This document shows, in pieces, positions 35,659-48,200 of a stretch of DNA of 64,000 nucleotides (positions within the stretch are counted from its first letter, which is position 1; each line of letters begins with the position of its first letter). The stretch spans positions 310,001 through 374,000 of the forward strand of contig JAGPXD010000003.1 of NCBI GenBank assembly GCA_020746995.1. The letters run 5' to 3'. Under the pieces are notes generated by a model, which did no database searches, was not told the DNA's origin, and saw only the letters and a program-made list of their open reading frames with translations. A program made the position numbers and the translations under genes. The stretch comes from Plectosphaerella cucumerina. Lineage: Eukaryota > Ascomycota > Sordariomycetes > Glomerellales > Plectosphaerellaceae.

Positions 35659-36365
35659 GCGTGAGGCGGCGGCGCTGAATGGAAGGAATACCACCGATAT
35701 CAACCACATCACCGCGGCCACGGAAGATGCCGGGCAGGCGCGTGTGCGAGATGAAAGCCCGGGGAGTGATGGCTACAGACCCGGGGCACATGCCTCGATG
35801 GCAGCCCAGTCATTTCTGACTTCGGACCAGAGTAACCTCGGGCTTGGCCGATGTACGATTAGACGTCGAAGGATCCAGCCGGTTACCGGTGCACAAGCGC
35901 GGGGTTGGACGATACGGCTTGGAATGTACAACATGTTTTTGGAACCTCACCGAGTCCGCGGCGTTTTTAGAACACTTGAAATGAAAGTCATCTGATACTG
36001 CGTGTGGTTTGCTTTGGCGTTGAAAACGCAATGTCTGTCTGCTTCTACTCGGCTCGACAAATCCCAGGCACGCCTGTGGACTATGTCGGAGACTAACCGA
36101 CAGGTGCCATGTGTCTTGCCCCGCCACCAATTCTTGTGACGCCCACACAGGGTGAAGCTGTTCGACGTGCTGTTTCTCTTCCTTCCGGCCTATGCGATAG
36201 ACGAAGTGTTGCAAAGGCGCATTGATAGCTCGACGCAGACTCGCACCATGTACCAGAAGAGGCACAGCGACTGCGACCCACTCCACGCAGCCGTCCATTC
36301 ATAGCAGCCCATCAGTGGCATACCTAGGTTTTACTAAACCGCCGATAGAACCATGGCCAGCTTGA
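35659..36365. other. Convergent intergenic region
   Basis: About 700 bp between the stops of MRP17 (plus) and DCN1 (minus). It presumably carries both 3' UTRs; nothing else was seen. Confidence 0.5.
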
Positions 36366-39077
36366 CTAGGCGTCCATGTCCATCTGCTCGGCCTTGATGC
36401 CTTTGCTCTCGCGGCACCACGACACGAAATCGTCAATGACGCTCGGCCAAGCGCCATCCTCGCTCCAGAAGCTCAGGCTGCCATCCTCCAGGGTCTTGTA
36501 GGCAAACTCCAGGGTCTGGTTCCACATGTCCTTGTTGATGGAACGTGTCCAGTTGGCCGTCAGGTATTCCTTCCAGAGGCTGAGCCAGTCGTGGCCGGAC
36601 GAGGACCAAGCCAGGCCGGGGTTCGTGAAGAGGGTCTCCCAGTAGATGAGTGCGTACTCGAGGCTGATGGCTTTCTGGTCCTGCTCCTTGGCCGCGAGGA
36701 ACGTGTGCCGGTACACTCTCTTAAACAGTGACCGGTCATGGGCAAGCGTTGAGGAGAGAGCCTTGACGCGGCTAGCCTGTTCATGGATCGTGGACACGCC
36801 GCTGGAATCAAAGTCAGTGGACCGCACTTCTGCAGAAGAAGAAAGATTCATCATATCCGCTTACTTTTGGTTCTTCCAGCCGTCAACGAAACCCTTGCGA
36901 GTGATGCTGCCAATAGCAGGAGCCTGCACGATTTCCATGACGATGAAGGGCTCGGCATTCTCAATGTTCACACCGAGCTTCTCGACAAGGTAGGCACTGG
37001 TGGAGTCGACTCCGAGGGAATCAACAGGATCGACATTGCCTAGGCAAAGTTAGCACAGCACACACCGTAATGCAGTTAAGGTCATGGGTCGGCGGATGCG
37101 TACTTCGCAGCGAATCGAAGAGCTTGTTCAGCTCGGCGTCGATGGGCGACGGTGTGCCCGCTTCGCTGCCGGCGTGACTGTTCCCATAGTACCTGCGCTA
37201 GGTCAGCCACGGAGTCAAGGCATTGGGTCGTCAAGTTGGGCATTGGAGCACGCCCTGGACAGTGGACCGCGCTCTATGGTGGTAGTGATCCAGGAGGGTA
37301 GCGTGTAAGTGGGCAAGGCATGGGATTGGTACTCTTTCGGTTGCTTCTCGCCGTCGTCATTTCGAGTGCGGAGCGACTTGCTCTTTGACGACCAGAGACT
37401 CGATCCCTTGGAAGGCAAAACGTTTTTGATGCCCTTCCAGCCCATCCTCCGAGTGACTCTCGGTAACCGCCGGGGGCTACCGCCTCCTCAAGAGCAAGCA
37501 GGTACGACGGGTTCCGGTAGAGGGCATAAAACATGCAGAGGGCGAAAGATCTTGAGTCGGCACGGTTTGCGACTGGCAAAGAGACCGGCAAGAGGGCGTT
37601 GACATGAACAGCAAAAAGACGGACTCGCGGAGAGATGGCCCGGAGGAGACGGAGGGGAGGGGGCTTCCGACTAGGGCAGGTATGACGGTAAGCGGCACGG
37701 GGCACGGGCGAAGTGGCCGAGGTGATCAACGAAGACGGCGAACAGGTGAAAATTGGGGAACGACTGAGGGGTGAGAGGGGGGATGTGATGGGATGGGGAC
37801 GGGAATGAGGATGGGGAAAGGGGGAAAGGGAAGGTGGCAGTGTGGTTGGGACAAGGCGCCGGCAGTCGATTCAAGATCGGATCTCGAAGCGACGAGAACG
37901 CAGACGGCGGCGTGGGAGGTCCGGAGGATGTTTCATGGGATCTGCGGAGGTTGGCCGGGCGGTCCAGGGACGGGCTAGCACTCGCCGAGCTCCCCGACCG
38001 CCTCTCTGGACAGGACAGTGGAAGCAGAAGAAGGGACTCGGCGCCCTGGAAGCCCTGCGCTTGGAGGTTGAGTCCAGTCGAGCACACCGAGCGAGCCAGC
38101 CAACGACAGAGGGTGTTTCAGCGGAAAAGCGCTCGACGTCGGCGTGGATTCGGCGGTTCTCCCTGCACATGAAAGGATGGACCCAGAAAGGCGCGGCGGA
38201 CGTCCCCACAAGGTGCAGATTGTCGACCACGATAACGAGGCAGGCCATCCATGCACTGCAGGCAATTGTCCGAGTAGGGCCGGCGAACCGGTGCGCCCGA
38301 TTCGAGGGAAGCGCCGGGTAGGGGACGGTAGGGGATGGTAGGGGAGGGGGAGGGTAACAATTGCGCGGGAGTTGGATATAAAAGGAGATGATGAGTCCGC
38401 GATTGAGTAGATCCAAAGGGGGTGTAGGCAGCTTGACCGACCAACCGACCAGACCAGCAAGGGGACGAGCAAAAGAAAAAGGGGTGTGTGTTGTGCCGTG
38501 TAGGATCGACGCTGAAAGAGTGCGAGGAAAAGCAAATGACTTACGCATCGACGGCATCGTTGAGCTTATATCCGGCGTTCTTGAGGTACTAGGTGGTAGC
38601 AAAACGACCAGGTCAGCGAGGTGGACGTGACGTGACGATGCAGAGGGTTAGATTGCGCCAGCCGTCGGCCTGCCCTGCACCACACCGCACCGCACCGCAC
38701 GACACGGCATCTGCCCAGCTCGTACAGCAGATAGAGAGCGCCCGCCTGGACATTGCAGCAACAGCAACAGCCGAGCACCGAGCCGCCGCAGATGCACGCG
38801 TACATAAACATGCACGGCGTGGTGATGATGCAAAGCTGGACGCCCCCACCTTGACTGGCGGGGGAAGGCGTTGGCAGTGTCCAGCGTCAGGGTCCTGCAG
38901 GCATCGCGATGAAGGCACGAGCAGCGCCGAGATGGAAGCATAGATTGGACGGGGAGTTGCAGAGAGCCTCTGCGGGCAGACAAAACGTACCCTTGCGGCG
39001 CTGCGCTCGCTCGCGCCCGTCAGCTGGACGAACTGAGCGGTTGCGACCTTTTGCGCGGCTGACAGCGCCGGAGCCAT
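36366..39077 (-). CDS. dcn1: Cullin neddylation protein Dcn1 (UBA plus PONY/DUF298)
   Basis: Five exons on the minus strand: 38991-39077, 38545-38588, 37104-37192, 36865-37039 and 36366-36801, giving 276 residues, near the usual 270. Exon 1 plus exon 2 form the UBA-like domain (AAQKVATAQFVQLTGASERSAAR, then YLKNAGYKLNDAVDA). The PONY domain follows with ELNKLFDSL, LVEKLGVN, EIVQAPAIGSITRKGFVDGW and ALIYWETLF, ending in ESKGIKAEQMDMDA. Family knowledge: Dcn1 acts with Ubc12/Rbx1 as a co-E3 that adds Nedd8 to cullins. All phases close when the exons are joined, which supports the model. Introns 3 and 4 are normal (64 and 63 nt) but intron 1 is 402 nt and intron 2 is 1,352 nt, very long for this kind of genome; an internal promoter or alternative first exon is possible. 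Confidence 0.9.
37193..38544 (-). other. DCN1 intron 2 (1,352 nt)
   Basis: Donor GTAAGT at 38544 and acceptor GCGCAG ending at 37193 fit the flanking conserved exons in phase. The transcribed strand is pyrimidine-rich in 37750-38400, as in fungal promoters and leaders. A plus-oriented TATAAAA is at 38377-38383. No protein-like ORF was found inside. Confidence 0.8.
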
Positions 39078-39975
39078 GGTATCGCCGTTGCTTGTCGGGT
39101 TCTTCTTGTACAACCCCTCGATCGCGAGTGGGCGGGCAGAATGTCGGCCTTGTTCGCCTGGTGTAGCAGTCGACCGACTGAATCGGCTTCGGCGGTCGGT
39201 GGGAGGTGTAGGAGAGCGCGGTGTTTCGCGCAAGTTCGTCGGTCGTCGTCTCGGTGGTGTGCTGCGGGATGCCGTTTGTCGGTGCCAGGAGGGGCGAAGA
39301 TCGCGTGACGTCGAGGGCAACACTAGAGAGTGGGCAGGCGAGTTCGGAAGACTCTCTGGGCGCCGCGGGGGCTCCGCAGTATTTGATGCTCGGATCGTAA
39401 TGGTCTTGCGTAGGCGATGCTGGCGGCTAAGCAGATGTGCGTGTTGTTTGGTTGCTGGGTTGGGCGAACAGCGGAGAGAAGAGAGAGGCAAGGCCTCGAG
39501 CTGCTTCCGTCGGAGGTGATGCTGCCAGAAAATCCTAGGCGGGCGGGCAGGCAGGCGAGAGGCGGGGTTCAGAGCTGGCGGGAGCCCGCCACAGACGGGA
39601 CGGGGAGGGGCAAGGCTGAGGAAGGGCGCTGTACTTGCCGGGTTAGGCGGCGGGCAGGCAGGTGCCACTGAGCCCGCCCGGTCCTTCCGTCTCACTGACA
39701 GGAAACCGCCCGAAACGCCCGAAACATGGGCAGGGCAAGAACACCTGCTCAACAGCACCTTCCCATCTTGGCCAGTGATTCCTGTTCTTGTAACCTTCAA
39801 GTTTTTACAGACAGAGATCTTCACATTCATTAAACTACAACATCTCTCGCCCCGACTGCCATTCGATCCATCACCAGGTCCCGTCCCCAAGACGATCTCA
39901 CTTACCAAGTACATCATTACGCAGGCTCAGCAACATTCCCAACCATGATACGCACACAAGTTCCTCCTCCCTCCG
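39078..39975. other. Intergenic
   Basis: DCN1 promoter and leader side plus the 3' region of the WD40-like gene. GC-rich to about 39670, then a more AT-rich stretch near 39770-39960 that may hold the poly(A) region of the minus-strand WD40-like gene. Confidence 0.5.
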
Positions 39976-41758
39976 CTACTCGATGACCTCCCAAAAGTCA
40001 ATACGCCCCTGGCCTTGCCCAAAGTTACCGCCCACAATCCGCCCCAGCGCCAACATCTTCGAGTCGGCACTCCACGCCGCTGCCGTCGCGAAGCCCGCCC
40101 CAAAACCTAGCCGGCACAGCACCCTTCCGCTCGCCACCTCCCTGACATCAGCGCCCTGATCCGTCCGGCAACACAGGAAGCGCAAGTCCGGGCTCGCCGC
40201 CAACGGCCATCCCTCAGTCGCCGCTTCGTCGCCTTCGCCATCCAGCCGCCATTTGTCGAGCGCCCCCGTTTCCGGGTTCCAAAGGTACATCCGCCGGCCC
40301 CACGCCGTCATGACGATGTTGCTCGACGTCGCCGGGACCGCGAGGAACACCGGGTTCCGCCACTCGGGCATCTCAAGCTTGGCCGTGCCCTGCCACGTCG
40401 TCGTGCTCGTCACCCGCAGCGTGCCGTCCTTGGAGATGCTCACGAGCCCCGTGCCGTCCGACGTGAAGCGCGCGTCGACTACCTCGTCCGTGTGGCCGCG
40501 CACCACGGCCACGCCCTTGCCGCCGTTGGTCATGACCACTTCGATCCGCCCGCGGGACCCCCGCACTGCCAGGAGCTTGCCATCGGCACTGAAATCGAAG
40601 GGCCGGACACTGCCTTGCCTGAGCTGCGCCACTCTTCCCCCCGTATTCGTCCCGTAGTCGTGGACATTGACGGTGGCTTTATTGAAGTGTACGCCGTCAT
40701 GGCCCTGTTCTGCCAGATCATTCGAGCTCGGGAGTTCCGTCAACACCGCGAGCCGTGGCGGGCCAGCCGGCGCAAGCCTCAGGTACAGGCCGTTGGTATG
40801 CGATGTGTACGCCAGCGTGGCCACGCCCTGACTCCCAGCCGGGGTCTTTGGGTTGCGCACGTTGAAGAACCGAATACGCGAGTAAAAGTCGGCCACAGCC
40901 ACTCTGGGGACCTTGCTGTACGGGTCGAACACAATGTCCAGCGGCTCATAGTCGAGGTCTGAAAGCCGCGAGACATGCCGAAGATGGATCCTGTGCGGTG
41001 CTCGGGGGACATCGACGGCGGTGTAGGCCGGGATTGGAAGTCCAGGACCAGTCGCATCGTCGAAGAGGGCGCTCGATCGCGGTGACGCTGGGTTGCCGGA
41101 GCCACTCGCCTCCGCGGCACTACCCTGGTTTGCCATGGACGGACCAACGACGTTGCCCGAGTGGGCGGACGCATAGCGCTGGAGACTGTCGAGGAACTCG
41201 CTGATCACTGCAACCTGAACGCCGTTGGTGTCATTGTCGCGGTCATCCGCAAGCCGAGCCTTGAGCGCGAGGATGTCATTGTTGATGGATGTGCTCGCGT
41301 ATGGCGGTGAGTCGCCAGTCGTCTCAGCCTGCGCCAGGCTCGATGCGCTTTTTCAAGGTGTCAGCATCTCATCTTTAGGCCTGACAAGAGGAGATAACTC
41401 ACATATCCAGCCCTCTGGCCGCAAGGCCGAGGGCTCTCGTGCCCGTCTCTAAAGCTCTCTGGCTCGCTGCCAAGTTGACCAGCAGTCCGGCCTGAAGTTC
41501 CTTCACCACATCTGTGCAGTTCGCCGGAACCATAAGAATCCCTCGGCGGATCTCATCCGGGATAGACGTGGTGCCGTCATCGAACGGCGTCGCCTTTTCC
41601 TGGAGCGAGCCATTCGCCGTCCGCATACCATCGAGGTGCTGGCGGATCGCATCGAACCGCGACGTCTGCGCTCCGATAGCGGGGATCTGCGCAATGGCCT
41701 CGTTCAGCACCCCAATGGCATCATGCAGCCTCTGGCACTGGTCTCCGATGCCCGACAT
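39976..41758 (-). CDS. WD40-like beta-propeller protein with helical N-terminus
   Basis: Two exons (41403-41758 and 39976-41347; 55-nt intron, GTGAGT donor, CTGAC branch) give 575 residues. Residues 1-118 look helical (QCQRLHDAIGVLNEAIAQIP, VVKELQAGLLVNLAASQRALETG), a possible coiled coil. From about residue 230 repeated beta-propeller blades appear: DIVFDPYSKVPRVAVADF, FDFSADGKLLAVRGSRGRIEV, VRGHTDEVVDARFTSDGTGLVSISKDGTLRV and AWSADSKMLALGRIVGG, ending in RIDFWEVIE. One blade has a good GH...SxDGTLRV signature; others are divergent. A scaffold or protein-binding role is the usual inference; I cannot name the family. The start at 41758 is the first ATG (MSGIGDQ). Confidence 0.8.
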
Positions 41759-42264
41759 GTCGAGAGTTCAGCTGCGACCTTACTGAGTGTGATTTGAGAT
41801 GACGGTTGCGCCACAAGTCGTGACAAAATTTCTGTGTTTGTTTCCCCGGTTCTAGACTTTCCAACGTGACCTGACGTCCGTCCAACAGGGGTCACGCGAA
41901 TGGCGGGGTAGATGCACGCAGTCTGGGCAGCACTCAGCTGGGCTGTGCAGGTAGGGCAGGACAGGACAGGGGATGTGGCCCCTGTATCGGCAGCCGGCCC
42001 TCACTCCCTAAAGACACATGTGCTGGTGGTTGGGCCTGAAGATCGACGTAATGATCTGGCACCCAGCCACTGGAACATTATTCCATCTGGTCTGTCACGC
42101 AACGAGTATTCGTAAGAGCATCACACCTTGGCTGCCAAGCTTGAAGCGGATAGGGAGAGGGGCAGCGCCAAGGCCTCGTCTTCGCACGCGACCTGGACCA
42201 ACAATGGACTGTGCAGGTAGAAACTAATGAATATGACCAACTATCTACGTAGGAAACAAGGTGT
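41759..42264. other. Intergenic
   Basis: Promoter side of the WD40-like gene and 3' side of the large DUF3716-type gene. No feature was identified. Confidence 0.5.
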
Positions 42265-45200
42265 TCAGAACGTTAGGAAAGACTGTCTAGGGAGTGTGAA
42301 ATACAAAATGAGAAAAATGAACGAGAAAAGAGAGTGGTGTAAGGCAGGCCAGGTCAGCCTCCCCAAGTAGAAACCAAGGAAATAAATAATGACAGAGAAA
42401 CAGAGAGTGAGTGAGTGTGTGAGAGGAAAAAGAATGAGAAATAGGGAGAATGGAAACAACCAAGCCAAGAAATCAACGATATCGTGGTGCGGGTGGAAAC
42501 ATGTAATGCAAAGGAACCTGGGTAGGCTCCTGTTTGACCACGCTGCCACCTTTCGCTTTTTCGTCAACACAAGCCAAGCGCAAAAGCTCAGCCTGTCCCC
42601 CCCCGTCTTCCTCTTCTTGTGCTTGAACCAGTTGCTTCTGGGCGTTTGGGGCTCCTTGAGTTCATGTGGCTCCTCGGGCTTCTTTGCGAGACTCTTCGAG
42701 CCCTCAGGGGTGAGGAGAGCCTTGCGCAAGAACCCGAGTCGCATCTCGTTCCATTTCCCGACCGTGCTGTAGCCAAACACCCCGAAAGGTGAGCTCATCA
42801 CAGCCGCCCAAGACTGTACCTTGCGGACGCCATTCTTCCTAATCTTGGACTGACAGAGGACGATGAACCTCCGTTTGGACCTTTCGCGGGGGAACGTGGC
42901 GACCAGGTCACCCCTCGGAAAGCCGTCTTTCTCCATGTGCGAATTCTGCCTGTGGTGCATGTGAATGACGACTCTGAGGCTGTTGGGGGACCAGGTGATC
43001 TGCCTGACGTTGCAGAGCCTGAACCCAAATCTCCCGGGGTTTTTCAGTGTGGTCCACACACGATTCTTGCTCTTGAGGATCTGGTGTTGGAAGTACTCTC
43101 CGTCGTCCTGGAAGTACCAGTTCTGGGTCATGGTCGAGTCGGCGAAGTGCAGACGGCTCTTGACTGAGGTCAGAGCCCAGTCGAGAGGGGAGAGCCTCGT
43201 CCCGCTGCCCTCTTCCACGTCGGTGTAGCCCTCGTAGGACAGATCCTCAGCCGTGTGTATGAAGTCGAGTTGTGATCTCGGAGGCAGAGGGGCATCGCAG
43301 GCTCCGTCTTCCTCCTTGATCTTCTTGCTGTTCTCCTCGCTTGGCTTGGTGTTGCTCTGACTGCTGGACGGCACTGCCTGGTCCACCTCAGGAGTCATGC
43401 TCGCGCTGCTTTGACTGCCGGAACCCTTCTTGTTCTTCTTCTTGGGCGAGTTGGATGGCGGGGTTTCGGGAGCTGCAACGACAGGCACTGCGGCGGCATG
43501 CTGCTTCCCCGTGTTGGCCTGGTCATCAACCTCTTCGTCCTTGATCGACAGGCGAGCCCGCTTCTTTTGCTTCTTGGACAGCTCAGGCGGTTTCGTGTCG
43601 GGGGACTTTTCGAGCTCTGTCAAGTCGACAACACTCGGTTTGGGGGTGGACGCCTTGGCGTCACCCTCGACAGACTTGAGTGATCGCTTCGTCTTCTTCT
43701 TCGGCGGTTCGGGCGACTCCGTGCTGCTGGACTTTTCGGATGTCAAGTCAACAACGCTCGGTTCAGGAGTCACCCCTGCAGCGTCAGACTCTTCCTCGAT
43801 CGACTTGCGAGACCGCTTCTTCGACTTCTTCTTGGGAGATCCTGATGACGCGGCCACACTCGAGACGTCGGAGTGTGTCAAGTCAACGACGCTCGATCCA
43901 GGGGTCAGCTCCGCGATCTCTTCATCGTCCGTCTCTTCTCTGATCGACTTGCAAGCCCCTTTCTTCGTCTTCCTCAAGGGAGACGAAGATACCTCCGAGG
44001 TGTGGGGGGGAGTTGGACATCCCAAGTCAATGCTGAGCGCGGGAGTCAAACGAGCGCGGGTTGACTTTGCAGGTGTCTGCATGATGATGCAGTCTTCCTC
44101 CGCATCGTCTTCTTCATCGGTCAGTTCGTGACTGGCAGAGTTGCTGAGCCGTTTCCGTTTCTTCCCCGATGGTGCCGTCTCTTTCGTGTCGCTGGGGTTG
44201 CAGGACTTCCTCGAGTTCTTCTGCTGCTGCTTCCCCCTTCTCTTTGGCGCCACGATGGACTCTGTGTCGGTGGGAACGTCCCACACCTTCGAAGCTTCAT
44301 CCTCTTGATCAGCTGGCTCCTCGCTGATGCCCTTCTTCCCCCTTTCCCCCTTTTTGGGCTTCACGACTGTCTTGGTGTTGCTGGGGGTGCTGGACTTCCT
44401 CGAAGCCTCCTCGTCGACTGCTTCCTTGCTGATCCGTCTCTTCTTCGACTTCTTTTTTGGAGAGACCGACCCCGCATCGCTGGGGGTGACAGAGCGACTG
44501 GACTTCTCAGCTTCGCTCTCGTCATCAGACGACTCCTCCCTGGCTCTCTTCTTCTTCTGCTTCTTCTTCGTCTTGGGTGGTGAGACTGATTCCGTGTCGC
44601 TGGGTGTGATGGATCGCCTGGACTCCTCTGCCTGGCTCTGCTCATCGGCCGATTCGTCCCTGGCCTGCTTCCGCTTCTGCTTCCTCTTCTTCGGTGGCGC
44701 ATCAGACTCCGTGTCGCTTTGGGGGGTGAGCTGCCTCGCGTCTGAACCAGAAGTCGACTCAGAGTCTTCCTCTGCCTCGTCCTCTTCAACAAAAAATGTT
44801 TCACTGATCGACCTGCTGCGCCGCTTCTTGTTCTTCTTCTTCTTCTTCTTCTTCGGTGGCGCTTCAGACTCCGTGTCGCTCTGAGGAGTGAGCTCCCTCG
44901 CGTCTGGTCCAGAAGTCGAATCAGAGTCTTCATCAGCCTCGTCCTCTTCGACAAACAGCGTTTCGCTTTTTGACCTGCTGCGCCGCTTCTTGGTCTTCTC
45001 GCTCTTCTTCTCCTGCGATGCGGCCAGTCCTGTGTTGCCAGACGTGCCAGGACGCTTCGCCTCGCCAGATGCCGAAGCCGATTCCTCGTCTCGCGGCTTG
45101 GGGGTCTGCTCCTTGATCTTCTTTGCTGCCTTGGCCTGCGCCTTGGTCCATTTCGGCACCACTGGAATCGGAATGGGAGTCGTCGACTGAAAGGAAGAGC

Positions 45201-48200
45201 CTGATACGGTTCTTTGGGGGGCCGAACGCATTATGGGGGCGACCAACCGCATGTTGCTCGGATAGTTGACTGGTGCATTGAATGTTACGGGCACCCTGGG
45301 AACGGGAATTGGCGTGGTAGAGAACTTGGGGATGTTTGACTCGATGAATGGCCTGAAGATACTGGTCATGCTGGGCATGCCAGTGACCGAGGATGTCTGA
45401 GCTGTCGTGGCAGAGTCTTCAGTCCTACTGGCAGTGCTGTTGACCCTCTGGACACTCTCAGCTTGGAGTTCTTCGTTCCTCTTCTTGGCATCCTCGGCCT
45501 TTCTCTCCGCCTCTCGAGTTTTCTTTCTCTCAAGTTTCTGAGCCCTTTTGGCAAGCTTCCGCTCCATCTTCTCGAGGTCTTTCGCTTTTCGCTCGAGCTC
45601 TTGCTCTCTCTGTTCGAGAGCTTGAGCTCTCCGTCGGGCTTCTTGAGCGGTCTGTTCGTCTTCGGCGTTCCGTTCATGGTCTCGAGCGGCGGCGTCTCGG
45701 GTGGCTGTTGCAACATCTTCGGCGACATTTTCGGCATCATCGGCGGCTCTGGCTTCTTCAGGTTCCGTCTCTTCGACTTTGACTTTGACTTGGGATCTGG
45801 CCTCATACTCCTTCTCTGCCCTCCTGACAGCCCCCCTGATGACCATTTCGTGCTCAGACATCGGCCCATGGCTCAATCTGAGTGACTTATCCTGGATGTT
45901 GAACGGGCTCGTGGTGCTCAAGCCAGGTATTACTGTTGTGGCGGCTGGGCTGGTTGGACGTGCCGTGTTGATGGGTGTTGCGGATTGCCTCCGTTTCCCC
46001 AGCCTGGCGGCCGACAGTGACTCGGTTGAGTTGTCAAGCTGCTGAGGTGCTGGATATGGGGTTGATGGTCTTGAGCGGCTCGGACCAGAGACCGGCGCTG
46101 CGTTGTTCTGCCCGTTCATGTCCCCAAGGACGGTCGATTGGCTGACCATGTCTCCCATGCGTGGTACGTACGCTCGCGCCGAAATCACCGGCTCGGCAGA
46201 CTTGCTGGACCTCCATTCTTGCCAAGGATCGGGCAGTCCAAACGTCGCAATCAGCCCGCGCAGCACCTTCTGCGGGTCATCTGTGGCATTTGGCTGTGAT
46301 CTGAGCTTCGCCTCAAGGTCATCGATGTAGAGGATCAGATCACGGTAGAATCGCTGCTCATCGTAATGAATAGGCTCCCCCTCAAGTCGGATTTCCTCGA
46401 CCAACCCCTTCATCAAATCCTGAAGCCTTTTCAAGTCGTCTGGGGATGGGCCAGGCTTTGTCGTCGAGAAATAGGTGGCCTGTCTTAACTCGATCACGGG
46501 ACGGGCGAGCTTCCTCAGCCTTCTGCTGTGCACATCTTCTCCCGTCGCTGGTGATCTCAAGATCGACCCCGATGCTGAAGAGTACCAAGGTACGTCTGCC
46601 AGCGGGCTGTGCACATGTGTTGGGTCTTCAAAGATGGGCGTCGCCTGGTGGCTCCTTGTCGTCAGAACTGCATCGGCCAAATCGCCTCTGCCCTGCTCAG
46701 ACGGCTGGTCTATTTCCATGCGCGGCACTGGAGCCATCTCGCGTGGTCTCTCAGGCGTTGGTCTCCATGTAGACGAGGGTTCCCGGGTCTGTTGCTGGGT
46801 CGTGCGAGATGCTATGGATGGCCATGCAGCAGATATCGCCGCGTCCATCTCCATCACAGGTCCGGGCCATGCTGGCGTGTTGCGGAGGCTTCGTTCTGGT
46901 GAGGCATCATTCAGAGCGACCGGGGCCGTCTCCTGCCGTTCAGACGACCGAATGTTCCAGTCACCGACAGACTGGCGGCCCTCGGACTGCCTCGTCTCGC
47001 TCGACATCGCGCGTGTCGCAAATTCTCTGCCCAAGTCTTCGTCTTCACCGGGAAACCGCCAGAATTTGAACTCAGGTTCGGTGCAATGTTTACCTGGCAG
47101 ATTGAAGATTTCCGTGCCAGAATAGGCACGCATGCCCACCAGTTCCTCGTCGCAACAGATGGTGGAGATCGCCTCGCCGATCATGTGCTTTCGACGCCCT
47201 GGCATTTCTGTCGCACGCGTTTCTTCGGCATGGCTGAGAATCTTGTGCATCCGGTGTCTAATCCAATCGACCGGATCAATAAGGCAGGAGCCGGCGCCGT
47301 GCAGTCGCTTCAGCTCTTGAAGGATTTGTGCAAGCCTGAAAATTGTTGCCCCCGAGGTGGCCATGATGGATGTGTATTCCTTGGAAACCAGCTGGTAGGG
47401 ATGAATTGGGCCGTTCTCGAGAAAGTCGAGTGCCACTTCTCCATGAAGAAGCGTTCTTTTCCTCCTGAACAACTTTGATCGTGCCCTTGAAATGTCTGCC
47501 GCGTCGGAGGACGATTCGGCCAACCGTAACTCTGCCTCTGCAGCTTCCACATTTTTCTTGTGAGACTTGATATTTCCTTTGATCGTTCTGACCAAGTTGG
47601 GTTTCCAAGTTGAGCACCAGTAGGGATGTTTCGGATGTATCTTCTCCAGGGGAACTCCTCTCAGACACCTTGGCTCGGTGTAGTGTGTGCCATTATCCTT
47701 GAACCCAAGGTTGAAGAAGGGGATCAAGGGCATTTCTGGCGTGGCTTGCTGACTCCGTGAGAGAGTGTTGTCGATCACGGGGGTATGTTGACTGGGTGAA
47801 GAGCGATTGAGAGAGGCGCGATTCGCGTCTCCAAGACTGACTGAGCGGAAAGCCAAATCCCTCGGGGGTTGATAGGCTGGGCTGCTGGCCATCACCGGAG
47901 CAGGAGTCGTATCAAGCACTGGTGGACTGGCTGAGGGCATGTAGTAGAAAGAACTGGTGTCGTCTGATCTCTGCATCAGACCCCATTCGTCTTCCTCCTC
48001 CTTGACCTGTGCGATCGAGGGCCCGCGGCTAATGAAAGGCTTTGGTTGTCCACATGAAGGCGCAGAGCTGATACTACGCCTCCGTTGTTGGGCAGAAGGT
48101 GTATAGTTGAAGTTTTGTGCTGGCCGCCCAACAGAGTGTGCAAAGTCGGCACGTTGCCATGGCTGCTGAGAGGGTGTGAGGCTGGAATCTTCCTCCGGTT

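Noticed and set aside
37871..38602. 243-codon minus-strand ORF inside DCN1 intron 2
   Set aside because: Composition is shadow-like and it conflicts with the conserved exon 2 in another frame.
38613..39917. 434-codon minus-strand ORF
   Set aside because: It overlaps DCN1 exon 1 and intron 1; only the short MAPALSAAQ segment is real, and the rest is Arg/Ser/Pro-rich filler.
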